Of a stretch of 23,989 nucleotides of DNA, positions 15,987 through 23,102 are shown piece by piece. The position numbers were made by a program, and so were the translations under genes. How positions within the stretch are numbered: position 1 is the first letter of the stretch; every line of letters begins with the position of its first letter. Source of the DNA: CAZUQP01 sp964622455 (GTDB lineage: Bacteria; Pseudomonadota; Gammaproteobacteria; DSM-16500); NCBI GenBank assembly GCA_964622455.1, contig CAZUQP010000021.1, forward strand, positions 1 to 23,989. Reading direction: 5' to 3'. Below the pieces are notes generated by a model that was not told the origin of the DNA, did not search any database, and saw only the letters and a program-made list of their open reading frames with translations.

Positions 15987-16784
15987 ATGTTAAGCATGTA
16001 TCTTGTTGTTGGCGCCTTCGCAGGTGTTATGTCAGGATTATTTGGCATTGGCGGCGGTGTTATCGTTATCCCCGCGCTTGCGGCCATTTTTTTACATTAT
16101 GCGGCCATTCCACAGAATGCTGAAATGCAAATGGCTGTCGGCACATCGCTTGCGATTATGATTGTCACCTCACTTTCGGCATTATATGCCCATTACAAAC
16201 GAGAAGCTGTGCGCTGGGACATTTTTTTTCGCATGTTACCGGGTTTGGCGATTGGTGCTATTATCGGCGCGTTTATTGCTCATTTTCTGTCATCGAATAT
16301 TTTGAAAATTATTTTTAGTGGGTTTTTATTTATTATCGGCGTTCGAATGGCGCTTAATCGAGAAACTCACGAAGGTAAAAAACCCGTATCGTCACTTGTT
16401 ACACAAATAGCAGCGCTTTTAATTGGTGTTTTATCAAGTTTGTTAGGGATTGGCGGCGGTGTACTGTTAGTGCCTTTTTTATTATACAGCCAAATGGATA
16501 TTCGAGCAGCGACAGGCACGTCGATTGCTTGCGGTTTGTCGGTCGGGATTGTTGCAACAATCTGTTTTATGATTGCCGGATTATTTACGTTGATTCCAGT
16601 TGAGTGGAGCACCGGCTACATTTATTGGCCGGCATTTTTAGGTATTTCGGTTGCAAGCGCGCTTTTTGCACCGCTTGGCGCCATGCTTGCTCACAAACTA
16701 CCAAAAGAATTTTTAAAACGCATTTTTGGATGGTTTTTATTAGTGATGGCATGTGATATGTTATTTTCTTTAATAAGAAATTAA
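15987..16784 (+). CDS. TauE/SafE family membrane permease
   Basis: This is a predicted anion exporter of the sulfite/organosulfonate family in the inner membrane. The product is 265 residues with about eight hydrophobic helices. Two internal halves each begin with the same motif, MSGLFGIGGGVIVIPAL near residue 17 and LSSLLGIGGGVLLVPFL near 150, the usual family duplication. MAVGTSLAIMIVTS and AATGTSIACGLSVG also correspond between halves. AAAGGA precedes the ATG, and the gene lies 19 bp after ptsP and 9 bp before lgt, so it is probably cotranscribed. A gene of this family between ptsP and lgt also occurs in Legionella and Pseudomonas, as far as I recall. The substrate cannot be told from sequence. 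Confidence 0.93.
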   Translation: MLSMYLVVGAFAGVMSGLFGIGGGVIVIPALAAIFLHYAAIPQNAEMQMAVGTSLAIMIVTSLSALYAHYKREAVRWDIFFRMLPGLAIGAIIGAFIAHFLSSNILKIIFSGFLFIIGVRMALNRETHEGKKPVSSLVTQIAALLIGVLSSLLGIGGGVLLVPFLLYSQMDIRAATGTSIACGLSVGIVATICFMIAGLFTLIPVEWSTGYIYWPAFLGISVASALFAPLGAMLAHKLPKEFLKRIFGWFLLVMACDMLFSLIRN

Positions 16785-16793
16785 ATAATCTCC

Positions 16794-17582
16794 ATGCTGA
16801 CTTATCCAGACATCAATCCTATTGCTTTTCATATTGGCCCTTTACCAGTTCATTGGTACGGTTTGATGTATCTCCTGGGTTTTTTTGCGGGTTGGAGTTT
16901 GCTTGCGATGCGTTTGAAACGCTCTCCTCGCGACATTAATCTACAGCAATTATCTGATATTTTATTTTACGCTGCTTTGGGAATTATTATTGGCGGCCGT
17001 TTAGGGTACGTATTTTTTTATAATTTTTCTGAAACCATTCATCACCCGCAGAGTATTTTTATGATTTGGCAGGGCGGCATGTCATTTCATGGCGGATTAT
17101 TGGGTGTGATTATTGCCATGTGGTTATGCGCGCGCCACATGGGAAAGCCCTTGGTGGAGCTGACAGATTTTATTGCACCGGTTGTGCCGATTGGCCTGGG
17201 TGCTGGGCGGATTGGCAATTTTATCAATGGAGAACTCTTTGGGCGAGTGACTGATGTTCCCTGGGCCATGGTATTTCCAGCAGGCGGCGCTATGCCGCGT
17301 CATCCATCGCAGCTTTATGAATTTTTGCTGGAAGGCGTTGTTATGTTTCTAGTGCTTTGGATTTTTTCCCGAAAAAAACGTCCGCCTTATGCTGTTTCCG
17401 GGTTATTTTTAATTCTTTATGGACTTTTTCGTTTTAGCATAGAGTTTTTCCGAGAGCCCGATATTCAAATAGGTTATCTTGCTCAAGGCTTGCTGACAGA
17501 AGGACAGCTCTTGTCTATTCCAATGATTATATTAGGCATCCTCTTATTAAGTTTTGCCTATAAGCGGAAACCTTTGCTCTAA
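16794..17582 (+). CDS. lgt: Prolipoprotein diacylglyceryl transferase
   Basis: Lgt moves a diacylglyceryl group from phosphatidylglycerol to the lipobox Cys of prolipoproteins in the inner membrane, the first step of lipoprotein maturation. The product is 262 residues with about seven membrane helices. Signatures are VHWYGLMYLLGF (19-30), IGGRLGYVFFYN (66-77), GGMSFHGGLLGV (94-105, His99) and the Lgt signature GRIGNFINGELFGR (138-151, with R139 and E147). FRFSIEFFREPD near the end supplies the conserved Arg region. The ribosome site is weak, and the ATG lies 9 bp after the TauE-like gene, so translational coupling is likely. thyA follows 50 bp later, the classic lgt-thyA neighbourhood. Confidence 0.96.
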   Translation: MLTYPDINPIAFHIGPLPVHWYGLMYLLGFFAGWSLLAMRLKRSPRDINLQQLSDILFYAALGIIIGGRLGYVFFYNFSETIHHPQSIFMIWQGGMSFHGGLLGVIIAMWLCARHMGKPLVELTDFIAPVVPIGLGAGRIGNFINGELFGRVTDVPWAMVFPAGGAMPRHPSQLYEFLLEGVVMFLVLWIFSRKKRPPYAVSGLFLILYGLFRFSIEFFREPDIQIGYLAQGLLTEGQLLSIPMIILGILLLSFAYKRKPLL

Positions 17583-17632
17583 CCCCTCTTTCTGCACTAC
17601 AATTTCGTCTATATTCTAACAGGGTTTTTTTT

Positions 17633-18427
17633 ATGCAGTCTTATTTAGATTTTTTACGCTATATTCGCGATCACGGCGTCAAAAAAGAAGATCGCACAGG
17701 TGTTGGAACGCTCAGTGTCTTTGCTTATCAAATGCGTTTTGATTTGAATCAAGGATTTCCGTTGCTGACAACTAAGAAATTATCATTGCGCAGTATTATT
17801 CATGAATTGTTATGGTTTTTGCGGGGCGATACCAATCTTCGCTATTTGCATGAGCATCAGGTCACTATTTGGGATGAATGGGCAGACCAAGAAGGCAATT
17901 TAGGCCCTATTTATGGCAAACAATGGCGCGCCTGGGAAACAGCAAACGGTCAATCCATTGATCAATTGAGTAATATTGTTACTCAAATTAAAACGAACCC
18001 TCATTCTCGCCGTTTGTTGGTCAGTGCGTGGAATGTGGGCGAATTAACCAAAATGAAATTGCCGCCTTGTCATGTATTATTTCAATTTTATGTGGCCAAT
18101 CAAAAATTATCATGTCAATTATATCAACGTTCAGCGGATGTTTTTTTAGGTGTGCCGTTTAATATCGCATCGTATGCTTTGTTGACGCATATGGTTGCAG
18201 AGCAATGTGATCTTAAGGTAGGAGAATTTATTTGGAGCGGCGGTGATTGTCATCTTTATTTAAATCATCTTGAACAAGTCAAGATGCAGCTTTTACGTAA
18301 ACCCTATGCGTTGCCACAACTTATCATCCAGCGTAAACCGGCTTCTTTGTTCGATTATCAATTTGAAGATTTTGTTATTCTTGATTATGAGGCTCATCCG
18401 CATATTAAGGCGACTGTTGCAGTATAA
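17633..18427 (+). CDS. thyA: Thymidylate synthase
   Basis: ThyA methylates dUMP to dTMP with 5,10-methylene-THF, the cofactor that the gcv operon can generate. The product is 264 residues, exactly the length of E. coli ThyA. Motifs are EDRTGVGTLSVF (19-30) with the phosphate-binding Arg, HELLWFLRGDTN (57-68), GPIYGKQWRAW (91-101), SRRLLVSAWN (125-134) and the nucleophile in LPPCHVLFQF (C146). QLYQRSADVFLGVPFNIASYA and GDCHLYLNH follow as expected. AGGG stands about 8 nt before the ATG. It is the last recognisable housekeeping gene of the rppH-to-thyA block. Confidence 0.97.
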   Translation: MQSYLDFLRYIRDHGVKKEDRTGVGTLSVFAYQMRFDLNQGFPLLTTKKLSLRSIIHELLWFLRGDTNLRYLHEHQVTIWDEWADQEGNLGPIYGKQWRAWETANGQSIDQLSNIVTQIKTNPHSRRLLVSAWNVGELTKMKLPPCHVLFQFYVANQKLSCQLYQRSADVFLGVPFNIASYALLTHMVAEQCDLKVGEFIWSGGDCHLYLNHLEQVKMQLLRKPYALPQLIIQRKPASLFDYQFEDFVILDYEAHPHIKATVAV

Positions 18428-18442
18428 TTTTTGAGGAACTTT

Positions 18443-18916
18443 ATGCGTTATGTGATCGGGATTATTTTTTTATTGTTGAGCTTTGATGTATTTGCAACTC
18501 ATTCAAATTCTTTTAGTTGCGGACCCATTTCTTTAAAATCACAAAACAAAAATATTATTTTGAAACGTACTGATGAGAAAATTGCGCGCGTTTATATTTT
18601 AAAGAATGTAGCATCTCACAGCATTTGGTTAGATCATCCAACAGAAGGCCGTTCTCTTCATGCAGGATGGTCTTCTTATCTTCGCCCCGGCAATTCTTCT
18701 GCTTTACTTGTGAATCATAAAAATTTCAATATTAGTTGTGCAGTGATTAAACCGGGTAAAGTGGATTATCTTGATTGTGAAAAAGAAATTGCTGTTTGCA
18801 CACCTAAAGAAGTTGTTTTGACAGGGACACGTAAAGGCACCTATTGGTTGGCAGAAGACAAATTGTTTGATGAATTACCTAATCTATTAAAAAAACGTGG
18901 AGTAGAAATAAAATAA
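18443..18916 (+). CDS. Small secreted protein with four cysteines, function unknown
   Basis: Function unknown; 157 residues from ATG 18443. A signal peptide is clear: MR, a hydrophobic core YVIGIIFLLLSFDV, then FATHS, with likely cleavage after Ala. The mature part has four cysteines (SCGP, ISCAV, YLDCE, VCTP), consistent with two disulfides in the periplasm, and is beta-rich in appearance. I chose ATG 18443 because GAGGA (18433-18437) fits it and the signal peptide begins there; an in-frame TTG at 18431 would add four residues and overlap the ribosome site. It lies 15 bp after thyA and abuts the next gene with no gap. Entry-enhancing periplasmic proteins of Legionella came to mind, but I could not confirm any match. 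Confidence 0.82.
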   Translation: MRYVIGIIFLLLSFDVFATHSNSFSCGPISLKSQNKNIILKRTDEKIARVYILKNVASHSIWLDHPTEGRSLHAGWSSYLRPGNSSALLVNHKNFNISCAVIKPGKVDYLDCEKEIAVCTPKEVVLTGTRKGTYWLAEDKLFDELPNLLKKRGVEIK

Positions 18917-19219
18917 ATGACAGATGATAATCAAACTAATGATCAAAATGAATTGTTGATTCATGCCATTAACACGCTGACAGAAAAAATGAGCAAGGTA
19001 TTGCTTAAAGAATTTTTAAAGTTGCCGAAAGAAGTGCAAATCAACTTAGCGTTAATAAAATCAGCCCAGTTGCTTTTGGCAAATATTTTATGTCAAGTAT
19101 CAGAGACCCAAGAAGAGTTGATGCAATTAATAGAAAATCAAAATGAAGAAATAAAAGAATTAACCATGAATTGTGCGTTTACGGCATTTGCCAATAAATT
19201 TCAAGTGAAAAAACATTAG
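18917..19219 (+). CDS. Short helical acidic protein, function unknown
   Basis: Function unknown; 100 residues. The ATG directly follows the TAA of the secreted protein gene (18914-18916), so the two are almost certainly cotranscribed and possibly translated by reinitiation; a GGAG lies about 14 nt upstream. The protein is Asn/Asp-rich at the start, then strongly helical, with leucine-rich segments (LLKEFLKLP, ALIKSAQLLLANIL) and a Glu-rich stretch (ETQEELMQLIENQNEEIKEL, about 63-82) that could form a coiled coil. There is no signal peptide and no membrane helix of full length. The pairing with a periplasmic protein gives no clear role. Confidence 0.72.
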   Translation: MTDDNQTNDQNELLIHAINTLTEKMSKVLLKEFLKLPKEVQINLALIKSAQLLLANILCQVSETQEELMQLIENQNEEIKELTMNCAFTAFANKFQVKKH

Positions 19220-19249
19220 ATGATGAATATTTTTCATGGATGATCAAAT

Positions 19250-20137
19250 ATGCAAGATAACAAAATCCATATCACTGATTTAACGGTTGAAGATGTTCGT
19301 TTTCCCGCTTTTGACCGGGCAGTTGCTTATATCACTTTGCATACCAATTATTCTGTACTGCAGGGTCACGGATTAACGATGGCAATGGATCATCATCATG
19401 AAGCCTCCGTTGCCGCGATTTATGCTTTAAAAGAGCAGGTGATTGGAAAAAAATTATCAAGCATTACTGAACACATGGGTGAATTTTGGCGGCAATTAAC
19501 GAGAGACCATGAGCAAGCTGCTCATTACGATAAAAATATCATTCATATGACAACGGCCGTGATGGTCAATGCTATTTGGGATATGTGGGCGCGTTCTCTC
19601 CAAAAACCTTTGTGGCGACTCATTGTAGATATGAGCCCCGAAGAATTAGTGCACTGTCTGGATTTAACCTATATGGCTGATGCATTAACAGAGACTGAGG
19701 CGTTAAATATTTTGCGTAACAATGCAGTCGATAGAGGGGCGCGTATTAAAGATTTATTACATGGCGGTTATCCTGCTTCTCCTAATCCCCAAACAAAATA
19801 TTGCCGCACGGGCAGCATCAATGAAATACTCACACTTTTATTAATTGCGGCAAAATTTAAAGTTGCTGTTTATCCTTACACGGGGAATTTTGGGGAATAT
19901 ACGCAGCATTTGGCGATGGTTGACTATATTTATATATCGGGTTCTCTTAAAAATCGTATGCTAGAATATGTCGATCATTTAGAAGCGCATTTTAAAGCAC
20001 CTGCTATCATTAAAAATGGTTGCTATCAAGTGCCTTTAGCGCCCGGGTATAACATTGAAATGAAAACTCATTCTGTGACAAATTACCGCTATCCGAATGG
20101 AGATGCTTGGCGGGAGCAATCAAGACAAGGAGAGTAA
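19250..20137 (+). CDS. Internally deleted L-fuconate dehydratase relative (enolase superfamily), probably inactive
   Basis: L-fuconate dehydratases (mandelate-racemase branch of the enolase superfamily) are about 430-440 residues; this frame has 295. The N-terminal capping region is easy to recognise: ITDLTVEDVRFP, GHGLTM, MGEFWRQLTRD, DKNIIHMTTAVMVNAIWDMWA, KPLWRLIVDMSPEELV and DALTETEALNIL. The C-terminal end also fits: SINEILTLLLIAAKF, EYTQHLAMVDYIYISG, RMLEYVDHLEAHF and APGYNIEMK. Between GGYPA (173-177) and CRTGSINE (185-192), about 125-130 residues are missing in frame. They include the KxK catalytic lysine and the three acidic metal ligands. The usual PHAGGVGL around the catalytic His reads PYTGNFGE. 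The gene is otherwise open, with neighbours of the same pathway 3 bp and about 0.9 kb downstream. It could be a fixed pseudoenzyme or a decaying gene; alignment here is from memory of the family. Confidence 0.85.
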   Translation: MQDNKIHITDLTVEDVRFPAFDRAVAYITLHTNYSVLQGHGLTMAMDHHHEASVAAIYALKEQVIGKKLSSITEHMGEFWRQLTRDHEQAAHYDKNIIHMTTAVMVNAIWDMWARSLQKPLWRLIVDMSPEELVHCLDLTYMADALTETEALNILRNNAVDRGARIKDLLHGGYPASPNPQTKYCRTGSINEILTLLLIAAKFKVAVYPYTGNFGEYTQHLAMVDYIYISGSLKNRMLEYVDHLEAHFKAPAIIKNGCYQVPLAPGYNIEMKTHSVTNYRYPNGDAWREQSRQGE

Positions 20138-20139
20138 CC

Positions 20140-21006
20140 ATGCATTTTCCAATTACCGATTCCCACGTGCATCTTTGGGACAAACAAGAATTAAATTATT
20201 CGTGGCTTCAAAGTTTGCCAGAATTAAATCAATCTTTTTTATTATCAGAATTAATGGATGCGACGCACTCATTGCATATTGAATCTTTTGTATTTGTGCA
20301 GGCAGAGTGTGATGTTAATCAATCATTGGCAGAAGTCGCATGGGTCACGCGTTTAGCTAAACGCGATGCGCGTATTCATGGCATTGTTGCCCAGGCACCA
20401 CTCGAGCAAGGGGAGCTCATCAAAACACAGTTAGCGGAACTAAAAAAAAATAAATTAGTCAAGGGAATCCGCCGTGTATTACAAAGTGAGGCGGATGATT
20501 TTTGTTTGCAACAAAATTTTATTCAAGGTGTAAAACTACTTTCTGAATTCAATTTTAGTTTTGATGTTTGTGTGAAGGCACATCAATTACCGGCAGTCAT
20601 CCGTTTGGTTGAGCAATGCCCAAAAGTAAATTTTATTTTAGATCATTTAGGTAAACCGAATGTCGCTGAAAAAAAAATGTCTCCTTGGCAAGAAAATATT
20701 ACCCGGTTAGCCGCATTTTCGAATGTGTGGTGTAAAATATCGGGTTTAATCACAGAGGCGCATCATCAAACGTGGCGTTCTGAAGATTTAAGACCGTATA
20801 TTTTACATGCGATCAAGGAGTTTACCTTCGATCGTGTCATGTTTGGCAGTGATTGGCCGGTCGTTAATTTGGCGGGCAGTTACGCCCATTGGGTGCATAC
20901 GTTATATGATTTATTAAGTGATGCATCTGAACAAGAATTACGAAAATTATTTCATCAAAATGCATGGCGTTGTTATGCGTTAGATACTGAGATTGTAGAA
21001 ATATAA
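20140..21006 (+). CDS. Amidohydrolase-family lactonase, L-fuconolactonase-like
   Basis: This is a COG3618-type metal-dependent hydrolase, 288 residues from ATG 20140. It starts with ITDSHVHLWD (H9, H11 as metal ligands), has KGIRRVLQ (108-115), ILDHLGKPN (166-174) and the Asp motif MFGSDWPVV (D238), all typical of sugar lactonases and dicarboxylate-lactone hydrolases in this family. L-fucono-1,5-lactone is the best guess because of the fuconate dehydratase relative upstream. ATG 20140 is chosen because AAGGAG (20127-20132) precedes it and homology begins at once; the longer frame from 20107 adds 11 residues inside the upstream gene. The upstream stop lies only 2 bp before this ATG. Confidence 0.9.
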   Translation: MHFPITDSHVHLWDKQELNYSWLQSLPELNQSFLLSELMDATHSLHIESFVFVQAECDVNQSLAEVAWVTRLAKRDARIHGIVAQAPLEQGELIKTQLAELKKNKLVKGIRRVLQSEADDFCLQQNFIQGVKLLSEFNFSFDVCVKAHQLPAVIRLVEQCPKVNFILDHLGKPNVAEKKMSPWQENITRLAAFSNVWCKISGLITEAHHQTWRSEDLRPYILHAIKEFTFDRVMFGSDWPVVNLAGSYAHWVHTLYDLLSDASEQELRKLFHQNAWRCYALDTEIVEI

Positions 21007-21027
21007 TCAGGAAGAAAAGAGAGCCAC

Positions 21028-21873
21028 ATGAAATTATTACGTTATGGTGCTCAAGGTCATGAAAAACCTGGGTGCTTAGATGCTGCTGGCAACATCCGAG
21101 ATTTATCTCAGCATGTGACAGATATCACGGGTGATACGCTCACGCATCAATTAGATAAATTACGCCGGTTAAATATCGAAACTTTACCGGTCATACCCGC
21201 AGAAACGCGTTTGGGTGCGCCTATTCAGGGAGTTGGAAAATTTTTATGTATTGGTTTAAATTATTCTGATCATGCGGAAGAAACGGGCGCCAAAATTCCG
21301 GTTGAACCGGTTCTATTCGGTAAAGTGACCAGTTCCATTTGCGGCCCGACGGATGATTTAATTTTGCCGAAAGGTTCAACGCATACCGATTGGGAAGTGG
21401 AATTAGGTGTCATTATCGGGAAACCGGCAAAAAGGGTCACTGAAAAAACCGCATTAAATTATGTAGCGGGTTATTGCGTGATCAACGATGTGTCTGAGCG
21501 GCATTATCAATTGCATGGTACAGGACAATGGATCAAGGGCAAGAGTTGTGACACATTTGGGCAAATTGGGCCGTGGCTTGTTACCCAAGATGAAATACCT
21601 GACCCGCAGAAATTGCCTCTTTGGCTTGAAGTCGATGGTAAACGATATCAAGATGGGAATACCGCTAATATGATTTATGGCGTTGCTTATATTGTCAGTT
21701 ATCTTTCACAGTTTTTTACTTTATATCCAGGAGATATCATATCAACGGGGACGCCAGCCGGTGTTGGCCTTGGACAAAAGCCGGTGCCTATTTATCTGCA
21801 ATCCGGACAAGTCGTCAAATTAGGGATCCCTTCATTAGGCGAGCAAATCCATCGGGTGGTTGAGGAAAAGTAA
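21028..21873 (+). CDS. Fumarylacetoacetate hydrolase family protein (diketo-deoxy-fuconate hydrolase-like)
   Basis: This FAH-fold enzyme cleaves C-C bonds in diketo acids; 281 residues, the normal size for the bacterial family. A variable N-terminal domain (about 1-65) is followed by FLCIGLNYSDHAEE (72-85), VLFGKVTSS, and the metal site with E123 and E125 in HTDWEVELGVIIGK plus D154 in VINDVSER. KGKSCDTFGQIGPW (170-183) and YPGDIISTGTPAGVGLG complete the core. In the oxidative L-fucose route, a member of this family hydrolyses 2,4-diketo-3-deoxy-L-fuconate to pyruvate and lactate, which fits the two genes before it. The sugar dehydrogenase, ketodeoxyfuconate dehydrogenase and a fucose transporter are not in the window. 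Confidence 0.92.
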   Translation: MKLLRYGAQGHEKPGCLDAAGNIRDLSQHVTDITGDTLTHQLDKLRRLNIETLPVIPAETRLGAPIQGVGKFLCIGLNYSDHAEETGAKIPVEPVLFGKVTSSICGPTDDLILPKGSTHTDWEVELGVIIGKPAKRVTEKTALNYVAGYCVINDVSERHYQLHGTGQWIKGKSCDTFGQIGPWLVTQDEIPDPQKLPLWLEVDGKRYQDGNTANMIYGVAYIVSYLSQFFTLYPGDIISTGTPAGVGLGQKPVPIYLQSGQVVKLGIPSLGEQIHRVVEEK

Positions 21874-21890
21874 GATTCATTGATCATCGT

Positions 21891-21920
21891 TTAGCATATT
21901 TTTAAAAACCGCGCTATAAT
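21891..21920 (+). promoter_or_regulatory. Promoter for the 379-residue gene
   Basis: A perfect TATAAT at 21915-21920 lies 18 bp after TTAGCA (21891-21896, 4 of 6 to TTGACA). The start would fall near 21927, about 36 nt before the ATG at 21963. It lies right after the FAH gene, so the unknown gene has its own promoter and need not be part of the fuconate cluster. Confidence 0.5.
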
Positions 21921-21940
21921 TGATCGATTTAAATCATTCA
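21921..21940. promoter_or_regulatory. Interrupted palindrome at the transcription start
   Basis: TGA-NN-GATTTAAATC-NN-TCA is a 20-bp dyad with 8 of 10 half-site positions paired. It begins directly after the -10 and covers the predicted start, where a repressor would block the promoter. No known regulator consensus was recognised. Confidence 0.35.
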
Positions 21941-21962
21941 TAATAAAAAAACGAGGTGTTTC

Positions 21963-23102
21963 ATGCAGCGCCAAGATCCTTTTGCTACTCGTGTTGTCGA
22001 TAATTTTTCTCAGATTTTTAGAAGTAATCTTGAATTATTAAAAACCAAGAAAATGATTGCTCTAGAGAATGAGAGTTTTTCGAGATTTCTGCGCGCTGTG
22101 CTTCCTGATGCCAATATTACAAATAAAATTTTCGTGAACGAGGATACATTAAAGGTATTATGGGAATATGAAACATTAAGAATTCCTCACGATTATTTTT
22201 CTGGGCGTTATGAGCTGAGCACGAGTGCTCGCACAAGCGCTTCCCACAAGCTGACGCGTTTATCATTTGCAGAAACGATGTCAATTTTTGCTTTGGCCTT
22301 ACAAAGTGATTCTCCAGATAAACCTTTAGCAGAAAGAATTCCAAACGTCATGATGAAAAAAAACAATATGATTACGGGTTACCTTAAAGGAATAATTGGT
22401 TGTCATGATGACAGTCTAAAATTAAAAGAAATATTGCTGTTTTTAGGGTATGCAATCAAAGCCAATAATGCAACGGTTGTTGATGTATTCGTTGATAATG
22501 TGCTATTCAAACAGGCGCTGAGTGTCTTGTCTTTTAAAACAACAAATCAGCCGCCACTACAAGATGTGGTTCGTCAGCTCGTTTTACACGTTGATGGCAG
22601 TCATCCTTTGAGTGATCAATCTAAAGAAGAAGTTTTAGGGTTAATTAACTCGATTCTAATTTTAAAAGGCTGGTTGGGTCTGAGTATAGGAAATCCAGAA
22701 CAGACAAAAAATGTGGAAAGAATTAGAAAAAGAGCAGATGCAGTGCGTCCTCCTTCAGTGCCAAGGATTGATCAAGTTGTATCATTAGCGCAGCAAGATA
22801 ATGATTCACAGGGACAGGCTGTTGTGCCGATGGAGCAAGACGCAAAGGAAGAAAAAGTAAGAGTGCCTGGTTTATTTGTTGAAATTGACCTAAACAAGGT
22901 AAAAGAGTTTGTTGCCAACCACGGTATGGTGGATCCTTATTCCCCCCGCTCAGAATTTTTTGGTTCTCCGAAAGCAATATTCGTCCCAAGGTTTTTTAAA
23001 GCAGAACCCAACCTATCTTTGTCGCTGCCACAGGATAGCACACCAACAGAATTAACAGAGGATGAATTATTTTTTGAGACGCGTGGTTTTTCCCCCTCGT
23101 GA
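21963..23102 (+). CDS. Unknown protein with acidic C-terminal block (effector candidate)
   Basis: Function unknown; 379 residues. The first 235 residues look all-helical and soluble (FSQIFRSNLELLKTKK, ETMSIFALALQ, LKEILLFLGYAIKAN). A low-complexity Gln/Asp/Pro-rich stretch follows (about 245-300), then a short globular part and the tail PTELTEDELFFETRGFSPS, with Glu and Asp at 363-372, about 7-17 residues from the end. That position and composition resemble the E-block C-terminal signal of Legionella Dot/Icm substrates; this is inference. GAGG precedes the ATG, and a promoter with TATAAT lies upstream. The last 36 bases overlap the 3' end of the minus-strand gene, with no terminator visible. 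No homologous domain with the other unknown genes of the window was seen. Confidence 0.78.
   Translation: MQRQDPFATRVVDNFSQIFRSNLELLKTKKMIALENESFSRFLRAVLPDANITNKIFVNEDTLKVLWEYETLRIPHDYFSGRYELSTSARTSASHKLTRLSFAETMSIFALALQSDSPDKPLAERIPNVMMKKNNMITGYLKGIIGCHDDSLKLKEILLFLGYAIKANNATVVDVFVDNVLFKQALSVLSFKTTNQPPLQDVVRQLVLHVDGSHPLSDQSKEEVLGLINSILILKGWLGLSIGNPEQTKNVERIRKRADAVRPPSVPRIDQVVSLAQQDNDSQGQAVVPMEQDAKEEKVRVPGLFVEIDLNKVKEFVANHGMVDPYSPRSEFFGSPKAIFVPRFFKAEPNLSLSLPQDSTPTELTEDELFFETRGFSPS

Noticed and set aside
18431..18442. TTG start for the secreted four-cysteine protein
   Set aside because: It would place the start on the ribosome site itself and put extra residues before a clean signal peptide.
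20107..20139. Earlier start for the amidohydrolase
   Set aside because: It would overlap the upstream gene and lacks a ribosome site, while AAGGAG fits the ATG at 20140.
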